From Nannochloropsis salina CCMP1776 (taxonomy: Eukaryota > Sar > Eustigmatophyceae > Eustigmatales > Monodopsidaceae), in assembly GCA_004565275.1 (NCBI GenBank), contig SDOX01000114.1:880-24611 (forward strand): a DNA stretch of 23,732 nt, given 5' to 3'. Positions within the stretch are counted from its first letter, which is position 1. Each line of letters opens with the position of its first letter. The notes under the pieces were generated by a model that was not told the origin of the DNA, ran no database searches, and worked only from the letters and a program-made list of their open reading frames with translations. The translations under genes were made by a program, and so were the position numbers. Below, in pieces: positions 1-9,207 of this stretch.

Positions 1-160
1 AGGAGGAAGGAAGGAAGGACGGACGGGAAAAGGAAGGAAGGGAGGAAAGGAGGGACAGAGAGGGAGGGAGGAAGAGGGAGAGAGGCAGGGAGAGGGAGGG
101 AGGGAGGGAGGGAGGGAGGGGGGAAGGGACAAGGTGGGGAGGGATTACGACAGCACGAAA
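1..160. repeat. GGGA/GGAA purine-rich low-complexity tract
   Basis: Almost pure purine on the + strand, with a run of five or more GGGA units around 90-120. The same tetranucleotide fills introns throughout the window, so this may be part of an intron of a gene lying to the left. No coding signal is seen in it. Confidence 0.85.
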
Positions 161-309
161 GTGATGTATTGGACGTGAATACCTATATCACTTGTCGCAG
201 ATTTAAAGACAGGAATCTTCAGTGCAAACCTGCCTTCCTATCATTCATCCTAATTCTTCCTCCTCCCCTTTTCCCTCCTTCCCTCCCTCCTCCCTCTCGT
301 TCTCCCTGC

Positions 310-868
310 TTACTCGTGCAACCCAGCCAAGGCGTCGCAGAGTGCCGCTTTGTTCATTCGCCCTTCAGCAACCTTCCACATATGTATATTGTGTATATAT
401 ATTGTGGAGGAGTGTGTTGGGTAAAAAATGGATCAGAGTGAAGGCGAGAATCGGACGAGAGAGGCACGGTGGGAGGAAGAGGGGGAGGAAGGGGAGGAGG
501 AACGAAGAAAGCACATTGCATGGCTGAATGCATCACATACAGATGGCAGCGTCATCGAGATACCAGGGATGACATCAATCCTTCATCACGCTTAGTACAT
601 ATACCGACACCAATGCGTCGATATTACGAACAGGCACACTTACCTCTCGAAGAAGAGAGGCAATCAAAAACTTGCGACGATCCAAATCTCCAAGTCCGCC
701 CCTCTCTTGTATGACACCCGCACAAGTCGGGAAAGCCTCTGTCTGCCACTTCGATTTACAAGGCTGGCGAGGAGCGCAGGTCTTGTCAAAAAGAGGCGAG
801 ATCGGCCGCCGTGGGGGGGTGGAACGAGCAAATAGAGAGGAAGGCCGCTCTCGATCTGCTTCCTTCAT
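310..868 (-). CDS. candidate small two-exon protein, unknown function
   Basis: Exon 1 (868-644) encodes 75 residues of balanced composition and ends at CGAGAG followed by a textbook GTAAGT donor. A phase-0 acceptor at 373 (TGTGGAAG) opens a 21-codon exon 2 (372-310) ending in TAA, giving about 96 residues. The C-terminal half looks helical (DLDRRKFLIASLLRE, then ALCDALAGLHE). An in-frame stop lies shortly upstream of the ATG at 868, so an upstream exon would need its own acceptor. The acceptor is AAG rather than CAG and lacks a clear pyrimidine tract, so exon 2 is the weaker half. I do not recognise a family. Its 5' end faces the ZFAND1-like gene across about 810 bp. Confidence 0.35.
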
Positions 869-1682
869 AGTGTGCGTGTCCCGAACCTCACAGGCAGATT
901 AATGTGGCAATCCACGAGTCGATATATCGCTGGCTGTCGAAATTGAAATCGTGTCGTGGATTGCCGGCATGCGATGGCTTCCTGAAAGAGTGTAGTGGGG
1001 GTCCAGCACTTAATGGGCCGAGATGTACAATGAATACACGACAAGGCGGCCCGGCTAAATATAAGCGGCCGTCAATCTTTCCTGTCGATATGGTTAAGTA
1101 ATGTATATTGCCAGGCGGCGCGCTAGCACATACATCCTCTATTTTCGTTTGCCACAAATTCAACTTTTGCGGGTCAAGGCTGTAGGCGGAAGTTTAAATT
1201 TGCAACGGTTCTTAACGGTCTGGAGCCCAGCCCTCTAGTGAAAGTTTTGGACAACGAATGCCGAGTTCTGTTGAAGAATTGTGTGCATTCACTGCATAAT
1301 AAGAGTGCCTTTATAGGTAGCATACCTGTTAGAGGAGCATGTGAGCGCTTTGGGGGCGTGACTTTGCGTGAAACAGGTAAAGACCTGGAGCCTTCATGAA
1401 GCTAGCATTGGTCAGTAGGCTTAATTCTTCTCCCGGGACAAAACACGAAATGGCAAAAAAAATGGAGTTGCTGTTACGTAGTTGGATAGATATAGATACG
1501 TATGGAGTTGGGGGTGGGCATGATTTATCGCTCCTAGCTGTGATATGGGGCATACAACAATAATAGCGACGTCCATCGTTCATCATTGAAGATAGCACAC
1601 AGGGGAGCACGCAACGAGGATCACACGAGTAACCGTGTCATTCATCACTTCCTATCTCTTGGTCTACTCTTAACCCTCTAAG
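869..1682. promoter_or_regulatory. divergent intergenic region, no gene supported
   Basis: About 810 bp between the candidate minus gene (start 868) and the plus ZFAND1-like gene (start 1683). Open frames here have no splice context or recognisable composition. A TAAATATAAG stretch near 1055-1064 is TATA-like in either direction, but I cannot place a transcription start. Confidence 0.3.
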
Positions 1683-4470
1683 ATGGCTGCTCATTACGGC
1701 GATAAATGTGCTTTGTGTGGGCGGAATGATTTCTTGCCGCACAGGTAAGTGCTTGCAAGTCGGGTCGTGAAAACGAAGCAGAGGGAGGTAAATGGAAGAA
1801 TGAATATTCCGGCAAATGATTATTCTCAGACAACCAGGTTGCAAAGGCCAAATTAAACGCATGGTTTCCACCTCGTACGCTTCCAGATTGATCCTCTTCA
1901 TTCTTGCCTCCTCGTTTCCGCAGGTGTACCTTGTGCTCACTGCTGCATTGCACCGACCACATGGCCCCCTTTGCCCACGAATGCGCCGGACGAGGTAAGA
2001 AATAAAAAATGTGCGGGACAAGAAACAGCCTGTCTCATCCAAACGAGGCATGGGTGCGGTTTACTACGCATCCAAGGGTTCGACCCCGTACAAAAAGGAG
2101 CCTCGCCCTTCCCTTCTGCCTGGTGTCCTCCCCACATCAGCCCCTCACCTCTCCTAACATCCTCCCTCTTTTGTAGAGGATAACACCAGTAAAGATCGGC
2201 CGCAGGCCTTCGGGCTCGGTCGGGCGTTGGCGGAGGAGATGGACCGGGTCAGACGTCGATTCGATGGAGCAAGCGAGGTAGGTAGGGAGGAGGGGAGGGA
2301 AGGAGGGATGGGAAAGGGACGGAGGGAGGACTTGTCATAATCAGCAACAAAAGAAGCTTCAACGGGATTAAGTAGGAATTACCAAGCACTTTTCCACGCA
2401 CACTCCATGCTCCATCCCTTCCTCCTTCCCTTCCTCCCTCGCTCTCCTCCCCTCTCTTCCTCACGGTCCTTCTTCCTTCCCTCCCTCAGTGGGCGACTAA
2501 GGAGCATTTCCGTGTCCAAGGGAGCCAGGCCGGTCTCGTGGCTTCCTTTCGCGCCGAAAACAAGTATTTGAAGGCCTATCGGGAGCAGGCGAAGGCAGGT
2601 TGGAAGGGAGGGAGGGAGGGAGGGAGGGAGGGAGGGAGGGAGGGAGGGAGGGGTCGCTGTCCAGGTCTGCAACTGCCTCGCAATGTGCACAACCCCTCCC
2701 CCTCCTCGCTCCCTCCCTCCCGCCAGGCAAAACCAGGCACAAGGGCCATAAGACCAGGGAGAAGGTGAGGCAGATGCTGCTGAAGAGCAAGGCCCAGGGC
2801 CGCAGCAGCCTCCACGCGGACGACCGCTTTTACTTGGAGGTGGGCGCGGGAGGAAGGGAGGGAGGGAGGGAGGGAGGATGGCAGGGCTGGGGGTTCAAGG
2901 CTTGATGTTGATGGTGCTTCCACCACAGGTTCGAATTGGGGGGTTGGATGTGGAGGAGAAAGGGACTGCAAGCCCTTCCTCCCTCCCGCCCTCCGCTCCG
3001 GCCTCCACTCCCTCCGTCGCCTCTTCGGCCGAGGTAAACTCTCCGCGCCCTTTTCCTTCTCCTCTTCGCTTCAAGTTCCAGCTTGCCCGCCCTTGGGCCC
3101 TTTTAACCTCCCGTCCTACGAAATGCCTCCCCAAGGACTTTTCCTCCCCTCCCTCCTTCCCTCCCTCCTTCCCTCCCTCCTTCCCGCCTTCCCCCTTGGA
3201 CCCCGCGCTGAAATTTTCTGAAGAAACAAGAAAGCACTGCCTGACTTCTTCCCTCCCCCCCTTCCTCCCTCCCTCTCTAGGTGGTAGACTACCTCTTCTT
3301 CTCCCGCCTCTGGTCCCTGGGACGGGTGCTCGACGAGACGATCGAGAAACACCGTCGCGCGCTTCGACAGATCTATCCTTCCCACTATTCTGTAGGTCCC
3401 GGTCTTCCCTCCCGTGGTTCTGGCCCTCGGTCTCTTTGCCTTTCCGTTTCATTTCGCCCCAGCCCCTCGTCTCCCAGAGCCCCCTCCCTTTGAACCTTTC
3501 CCCTCTGCCCCCCCCCTACTGCCCTTCCTTTCCTCCTCCGTGCCTGGCCTCCTTTCCCCCCTTTTGGTGTCTATACGTCTTCTTGCGTCCCACCCTTACC
3601 ACGTTTCCCTTGGAAACGCGTCCGAGTTACCCTTGTCATGTTCCCCGGACCCTTGCGAGGGCTAGACTTAAGGAATCTTCAACCTGGGAATCCAGCGATG
3701 GGTCGAGCCTTCTGGCCTTCAGCCCCCCACGTCCCTCTTCCGCTCATCCACCTCCCCTCCCCATCCCCCCCTTCCAGCCTGCTTCCCCGTCCCACCTCCC
3801 GTCCTCCGCGCCCTATTTTTTCCTGAACGAACGCACGGGCCACTCCCTCCGTCGCTACCTCGGTCGCTCCCTGCACGACCTCGCCTCCTGGGGTGTCCTG
3901 GACGAGGGCGAGACGCTCCTCCTCCTCCCGGGAGAGGGGGAGGAGGAAGCCGACGGGGAAGACAAGGCTGAGGAAAGAGGAGGAGGGCAAGGACAAGAGG
4001 AGGAGAGGGAGGGGGGGGAAGGCGAGTCGGGGGGGAAGGAGGAAGGTGCAAGGAGGGGTGTGGATGCGACGGAGCGAACCGCAGCAGTGCAGGGCCTGGC
4101 ACAGAGTGCCTCGGAGGCCGTGCCAGGAGGCGTTGTGAGCAAGGATAGCCCAGGCGTGGCCTCCTTTCCCTCCATTCCCGCTTCTCCGCCGCCCTTTCCA
4201 TCGACGGACACAAACGGAGCCTCCCCGCCGACCATCACAGTGCACGTGCTTCAAGGATCTTCCGTCTCCCACCCCATTGCTTTCCTCGTCCACGAGTGGC
4301 CCTCCGTGTGTATTGGGGACTTGAAAGCTCGTGTCTGTTCCGCTACAGGCATTCGTCCCGAGCGGCAGAGGCTGCTGTTCAAAGGGTGTATGGAAGGGGA
4401 GGAGACGAAGCTGTGCGAATGGAAAGGTCTTAAAGATGGAAGTAAGATAAGCCTTATGACAAGAAAGTAA
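1683..4470 (+). CDS. ZFAND1/Cuz1-like AN1 zinc-finger protein with two ubiquitin-like regions (8 exons)
   Basis: Exons 1683-1744, 1924-1994, 2177-2277, 2490-2598, 2727-2839, 2929-3033, 3281-3391 and 3778-4470 join in frame with GT-AG introns to give 454 residues. Residues 9-41 form an AN1 finger, C-x2-C-x9-C-x2-C-x4-C-x2-H-x5-H-x-C, with the DFLPH stretch typical of ZFAND1. Residues about 130-262 resemble the ZFAND1 ubiquitin-like region: a basic helix, then DDRFYLEV, then FFSRLWSLGR (W198-R202), then a GETLLLL strand. An acidic, low-complexity linker follows, then a second, canonical ubiquitin-like fold at about 376-454 (LLFKG-type strand, DGSKISLM end). Family knowledge: ZFAND1/Cuz1 bring p97/Cdc48 and the proteasome to arsenite-induced stress granules and damaged protein. 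Human ZFAND1 has two AN1 fingers; only one is visible here. The role is inferred from the family; the gene structure is read directly. TAA is at 4468-4470. Confidence 0.88.
2603..2651 (+). repeat. (GGGA)n tract at the 5' side of intron 4 of the ZFAND1-like gene
   Basis: About twelve consecutive GGGA units start a few bases after the donor at 2599. The same intron ends in a CCCT-rich pyrimidine tract before the CAG at 2724-2726. The G-runs could form G-quadruplexes in the transcript, or the two tracts could pair with each other; both ideas are inference. Confidence 0.85.
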
Positions 4471-4508
4471 CGGTGTCATGCCAGTAGGCGAAGAATATTG
4501 AAACCTCG

Positions 4509-4532
4509 ATTAATGGAAGATATTCCATTAAT
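4509..4532. terminator. perfect 10-bp hairpin just after the ZFAND1-like stop
   Basis: ATTAATGGAA and TTCCATTAAT are exact inverted repeats separated by GATA, 39 bases downstream of the TAA at 4470. It would fall in the 3' UTR or at the cleavage site. A role in 3'-end formation is inferred from position only. Confidence 0.4.
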
Positions 4533-5310
4533 TTATCCTTTACTCGTGTTCCCGTAGTTCCTCCTTAGCCATCTCGGTACCCCAAAGAAGGTCAAGAACC
4601 CACATGGCCCCCACAACTACACATTACAACGAAGCTAAGATTTATCCTAATATATTCTACCAACTTGAGGCATCACCCACGGACACGTGTTGGATCAAAA
4701 ATCAGAGAACAAGGCGTTTTAGTCGCATGTAAGCATGGCCCATGCCCTTTTTTCACTGAATGGCTTACACCATATACCAATGTGAGGAGAAAAAGAAGCG
4801 TGTCCCCACGCAGATACGTCGCGATTTCAATCAGACGTGCCTTCCTGTCAGTCATTTGCCGATATGGTGGGCAGAGTTTCCCCCGGTTGCCACGCCCCAT
4901 GGGAACCTCTTTGTTTCGACTTGGTAAGGGTCTGAGCAGTGAACGTGTGGAGCGCCGTCACATTTTAATGTCTAGATCGCTTGAACGCCATTTCGCGGCA
5001 TTACGCACCGCCCGTCTCGCAGAACCCATGAGCTGGCACGCACGAGTGTTTGGTGGATGTCTCGTTCGTGGGAAGGCAAGAGAGCTGGTTTGGGCGGCAC
5101 GTGGTTTCAGACGAGACATAAGATGAGGCTGACTACTACTTGTAGCTCTCACCATTATCTAAATCCAAGCTTCCTGTGCCCAACTTACATGCCGCAAACC
5201 ACCCAATGCCGTCACCATAATTATCTCCCGCGGTTGTTGTACCTGATGCCTCTCACGCGTAGTTCTCCCTTCCTTGCAATTTTTAGTCGTGTGACGGTAG
5301 AACGAGGACC
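4533..5310. other. intergenic, no gene supported
   Basis: About 780 bp of mixed-composition DNA. A 153-codon plus frame (4665-5126) is arginine-rich, without splice sites or family features, and looks like chance. The stretch should hold the promoter of the plastid-targeted gene starting at 5311. Confidence 0.4.
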
Positions 5311-5793
5311 ATGCGGAGCCCGTTTTCCACCTTCCTGCTGGCGCTTGCCACTATGGCCATGTCAGTCCTGACAACTCAGGCATTTATGGTGCCCCGCGCT
5401 CCTCTCCCTCTCAACCCTACCTCCTCCACGCCCACGCATCGTACCCGTGAGGTATGCTTTTGGCATTGTCGCCCTTGACTGCGCATGGGTAATCATGCCT
5501 CACCCTTTCCCCTCTCCCTTATGTCTCACGTCTTTCCCTCCGCGCATCAGGCGCCCACCATGGTCATTTACTGATCCATAAAAAGTGCCTTCGACGGCGC
5601 TCTTTACGCGGCGGGCGTGAAGGACGAATTCCAAGGCACGGGTGTGTGGAGCGGCATTAAAATGAAGCGTGAGAAAAAAGAAGACACGGGCGAGGTACAG
5701 GACCAAAGCAGTCCGACGCCTGCGGCCTCAGGATCTCAAAAAGGGGCAGAACCAGCCCGGGCGCCCAAGAAGACGACGAAAGAGGACAGATAA
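5311..5793 (+). CDS. small plastid-targeted protein, in-frame TGA in exon 2
   Basis: Exon 1 (5311-5451, 47 codons) gives a signal peptide with core FLLALATMAMSVL, then TTQA-F25-MVP. This is the A-F cleavage motif of stramenopile bipartite plastid targeting, followed by a Ser/Thr/Pro-rich transit stretch. GTATGC opens a 99-base intron ending in CATCAG at 5550. Exon 2 (5551-5793, phase 0) reads APTMVIY, then TGA at 5572-5574, then about 72 more sense codons with coding character (SAFDGALYAAG, GTGVWSGIK) and a Lys/Ser/Pro-rich tail to TAA. No alternative donor/acceptor pair I tried removes the TGA and keeps this frame. The TGA is one base from TGG (Trp). Options are assembly error, pseudogene or recoding. 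I do not recognise the mature protein. Confidence 0.55.
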
Positions 5794-5794
5794 G

Positions 5795-5828
5795 AAAGGC
5801 GGCCTGTTCTTCCCGCCTTTTTAAAGGC
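5795..5828 (+). promoter_or_regulatory. two overlapping, mutually exclusive hairpins after the stop
   Basis: AAAGGCGG (5795-5802) pairs perfectly with CCGCCTTT (5813-5820) across a 10-base loop. GCCTTT (5815-5820) can instead pair with AAAGGC (5823-5828). Both begin directly after the TAA of the plastid-targeted gene, so they would lie at the start of the 3' UTR. Function unknown; no SECIS consensus was recognised. Confidence 0.35.
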
Positions 5829-6557
5829 AGGAAGACGCCGACGTCGACACAGTTCCTGTGGCGGGCATTTGAAGGACGTGGGTCTTCGTCTTCTTTGCCT
5901 GGTCGACGCCCCTGTTTTCCCTCCCTCTCTCCTTCCTCGCTCGACCCCCCGGCTCCCTGGCCCTCGGTGTGTCGGGGTCCTTGTTGGACGGATTGGATAA
6001 TGACGGTCACTTCTCGCCTTTAAACCTTTTTATGACGCTTTCCCCATCCCCCTCGGTACACTTCCCTGCCTTTTGTCTCGATTTCCATCTTTCTGCTCCC
6101 CTGCCCTGACTCCCCTCTTCCCCCCTTCCCTCCTCATCATCTTGAGCTGGATCGCCACCCGCGGATGATGGAGGAGGGGAAGGGAGGGAGAGGGGGGGAA
6201 GGAAGGAGGGAGGCAGGGAGGGAAGGAGCGAAGGCGAGGAGTGGACGAGGGAGGGGAAGGGGTCAGGGCGACGTGCCTGAAGCCTCAATCGACAAGCAGG
6301 ACCCCGGGCATTGACGGCGGGGGAAGATCGGGACCGGGCGCGTGGGAGGGAAGCGTGTGGTGTGTGATGTAATGGGAGGGAGTTAAGAAGAAGGATGGAT
6401 GTGATGGGAGTGAGTGACGAAGCGATATTGCTGAGCAGGCTGGCGGTGGCCGCAGCACGAGCAGAGAAAGAAAGCTTGAAAGAGTGGGAAAGGATGATGG
6501 GAAGATAGAGGGGAGTGGCCCCACAGCAAAAAAAGGGAGAATGAGGCAAGACGCCCC
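5829..6557. other. intergenic or 3'-flanking sequence, no gene supported
   Basis: Contains pyrimidine-rich stretches and a GGGA-rich block (6175-6260). A 37-codon plus frame (6395-6508) has helix-like composition (LAVAAARAEKESLKEWERMM) and could be a terminal exon, but no upstream exon could be tied to it. The region lies between two converging genes. Confidence 0.35.
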
Positions 6558-8765
6558 TCAGGGGGGGAAGGTGCTCAAGCCGCGACGAGAGGATGACAAG
6601 TCGGTGGCCGTTACGGGTTTGAATTTTTGAATTGTGGCCAGGTGGCTATCTGGAGAAAGCCCCGACATTGGCATTGCGAAGCTGCCGAGAACTTCTTTGT
6701 GTTACATGCACTTTTCCCTCCCCCTCCCTCCCTCCCTCCCTCCCTCCCTCCCTCCCTCCCTCTCTTCACTCCAATGTCCAACCCTTAATCAACTCCCCTC
6801 CCTCCACCCCTCCCCCGCGTCCCCCCCCGAAGTCTAAACGGATCGCCCGCAGCTCCTTTCCCCTCCCTTCCCCCTCCTCCAGCCCCGCCATCCCCTCCAT
6901 CACCCTCTCCTTCTCCCTCTCCCTCCCGCCCTCCCTCCCTCCCTCCCACCGTGCCACGAGCAAAGCTCGGACCACGCGTTGGGTGGTGCTTAGGCCAAAG
7001 AGCGGCACCAGGACTGATTGCGCGAAGGTCGGGATGGAGGAAGGGCTGATGTCCAAGAGGGAGATGACATGCAGGAGGGGCTTCACCTGAAGAGGGAGGG
7101 AGGGAGGGAGGGAGGGAAAAGTTGAGGGGGAAAGAAGGTGCAGGGGAGTGGCTGGATGCCCAGACAAGGCGAAGGGGAGACAGAGGGAGGGAGGGAGGGA
7201 GGGAAGGGGGGGAGGGGCACAGAGGCGACCACGGGAAGGACGGAAGCCGGAAAGGGAGGGAGGGATATGGGAAAGGGGAAGAGCGCGAAAAAGAAGGAAG
7301 AGAGACACCCACCTGGTGCGTCGCCGCCTCGGTTCCCGCCAAATTCCCAAACACCTTAACATAAGCCTTCACGTCCTCCTTCAAACGTTGAGAAAAGAGC
7401 GCGTTCTTTCTCCTCCCCCTCCTTCCCTCCCTCCCTCCCTTCCATGCCCGTCGCCTCCTCCGTCTTTCCCTCCTCTTCCTCCCCCCCACCTTCCCCATCC
7501 TCCTCCTCCACCCTCAACCTCCCAACGCACTTGATCAAGGTCTCCAAATACACCTTCACCACACCCTCCATCACTCCCTCCCTCCACCCCTGCCTCCCTT
7601 CCTCGAGCCCTTCCTCCGCCAAGCCCTCCTCTACCAGCTTCCAGGCCGGGGCGATGCTCTCCTTCAGAGACAAGAAAGCGGATCCACCCTCCCTCCCTCC
7701 CTCCCTCCCTACTTCACCTTTTCTCAAAGCACACGGATCTATACTCCCCGTCCAAGGAAAAGACCCGCACAAGATGGGCCGAGGTTCCCACCAGAGAGCC
7801 TGCGTGGAGGAAGTCAAGAAGGGAGGGAGGAAGGGAGGGAGGGAGGGAAAATGTTGAAGAAAGAAATGAGGGCTTCCCATTTCTCATTCCCCCTTCCCTT
7901 TCCTCCCCCCCTCCCTCCCTCGTCCCCTCCTTCCCTCCCGGACCTTTGGACAGCATGCTCTGCTTCTTTTCCTCCTCCTCCCGTCGGCTGGTTGCCATCT
8001 CCTCCCGGGCTTTCTGGGACGAATAGCAGGGAAGACAAACCCGCCGCAATTTCTTCTTCTTCTCCGCCCCACCTGCCTCCACCGCCGGCTCCCCTTTGGT
8101 CATCCAGAGCCGGTGCTGGGAGCAGGAGTGACAGACGAGCCGGCCGCAGCGGCGGCACTGAGGAGGGAGGAGGGGAGGAAGGGAAGGGAGAGAGGGAGGA
8201 AGGGAAGGAAAATTGATCACACCCAGCTTCATTGGTTACGCATCGGAGCATGCGTTCGCAGATTGCCCTCTGTCAAATTCCTGCATTGCCTTTTGTCGAC
8301 GCTTCACAGCCTGTATTCCCCCTCCTCGTTCATTCTCCGTCCCAGCCTCATTTTTTTTCAGTCTTTCCCCCCCACACGCCCGTACATGATGCCGCCGCCG
8401 AGTTAATGTGAACTCGCACCCACAAACCATGCACTCGTTACACGCCATGTCTTCCACCCACTCCAAGGATGGGAGGCCTGATATGTCTCTCCCGCCCTCC
8501 TTTCCTCCTTCTCTCTCCTCGCTTGGAAACGATAGCGCAGACATGCGGGGTAAGCCAACGAACGCAGCTTCCTTTCCATCCCTTTCTCCGTGAGGCCCAT
8601 CGTCTTCTTGAAGACCTGGAGGGGCAGCTGATGTTTTGCTTGCATCCATCTCTCCTCCCTCCACCGCCGCACGCCTGGAAAAGGGAGTGATTAAGGCATC
8701 AAATGGGATGCGTCTTGTCATAGCAACTAGTAAAACTTACATACACGACCCGCGTTTATGTCCAT
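6558..8765 (-). CDS. FYVE zinc-finger protein (multi-exon; middle exons uncertain)
   Basis: Best model on the minus strand: 8765-8741, 8674-8543, 8477-8386, 8157-7944, 7799-7718, about 7692-7519, about 7409-7313, 7086-6950 and 6681-6558 (TGA). Phases agree at each junction. The first four exons form the FYVE domain, residues about 58-127: WVED, C-x2-C, RRRHH joined by splicing to CRRCG, C-x2-CS, and RRVCLPC. These match the FYVE signature (WxxD, R[R/K]HHCR, RVC) that binds phosphatidylinositol 3-phosphate on endosomes, so membrane-traffic work is a fair inference. The loop between CHSCS and RVC is long and Lys/Glu-rich. Behind it are helical segments (VYLETLIKCVGRL; LLHVISLLDIS) of no recognised family. 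The introns after 7718 (25 nt as read) and 7519 (no pyrimidine tract) are doubtful and may reflect a collapsed repeat. The 8542-8478 intron has an equally phased alternative donor at 8530. ATG 8765 precedes GTAAGT by eight codons. Confidence 0.78.
6719..6762. repeat. (CCCT)n tract inside the last intron of the FYVE gene
   Basis: About ten CCCT units on the + strand, which is GGGA in the sense of the FYVE gene. It lies in the 3' part of that intron, the reverse of the pattern in most other introns here. That weakens the placement of the final splice site. Confidence 0.8.
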
Positions 8766-9207
8766 TAAAAAAAATACCCAAAAAGAAATATACCAGGGAA
8801 TCAATCACACCAGTCCACGACCTCAAGCAAGGTCACGGACCCTCGAGACATCCAAACTCTGGTCATCTGTTACATTTTGGGAATTGATTTACCCTCTCCC
8901 TGCGACGGGAGGACGCCTCGCTCAGGAAAGCTTTGGCGAGGAAGTGAACCTCCTCCCTCCTTCCCTCCCTCCCTCCCGCCCTCCCTCCCTCCCTTCTTGG
9001 TGTATCCCTCTGCACCCCGTGGCTTGTGGAGATAGTCTTGTTTATCATTGTCTATCATACGCCATGGCTGTCCTCAAAAACTCACTGTGGCCAGTGATTT
9101 TGGTGCGATGCCCTGCGGGCGGAAAATAGCGACCAACCTCCCCCCCTGCTTCGTTTCCTCACGACACGCCCTTCTAACACGAAACTGTACGAATCCCTAC
9201 AACAGTC
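8766..9207. promoter_or_regulatory. divergent promoter region with a CCCT tract
   Basis: About 440 bp between the starts of the FYVE gene (-) and the coiled-coil gene (+). It holds an A8 run (about 8767-8774) just upstream of the FYVE ATG and a CCCT-rich tract at 8950-8995. No exon could be supported; a 5' UTR intron of the plus gene is possible. Confidence 0.35.

Noticed and set aside
1-160. Telomere-like or satellite array
   Set aside because: The unit is irregular GGGA/GGAA, the same as the intronic tracts, and not a TTAGGG-type repeat.
2060-2095. GGTTCGACCCC resembling a tRNA B-box
   Set aside because: It lies in intron 2 of the ZFAND1-like gene. The T-stem pairs poorly, and no acceptor stem or A-box partner is found at tRNA distance.
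2576-2971. Long open frames made of SLPP or GREGG repeats, here and around 6700-7500, 7400-8250 and 10000-11500
   Set aside because: They arise because GGGA/CCCT repeats lack stop codons in every frame. They overlap introns or the opposite strand of better-supported exons.
4665-5126. 153-codon plus open frame
   Set aside because: Arginine-rich, with no splice signals, targeting signal or recognisable motif; likely chance.
6395-6508. 37-codon plus frame with helix-like composition
   Set aside because: Could be a terminal exon, but no upstream exon of matching phase was found and it stands alone between converging genes.
8403-8721. ATG at 8721 as the FYVE gene start
   Set aside because: That ATG sits inside the 66-nt intron defined by GTAAGT (8740) and TTCCAG (8675-8677). 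The ATG at 8765 gives a consistent phase through to the zinc finger.
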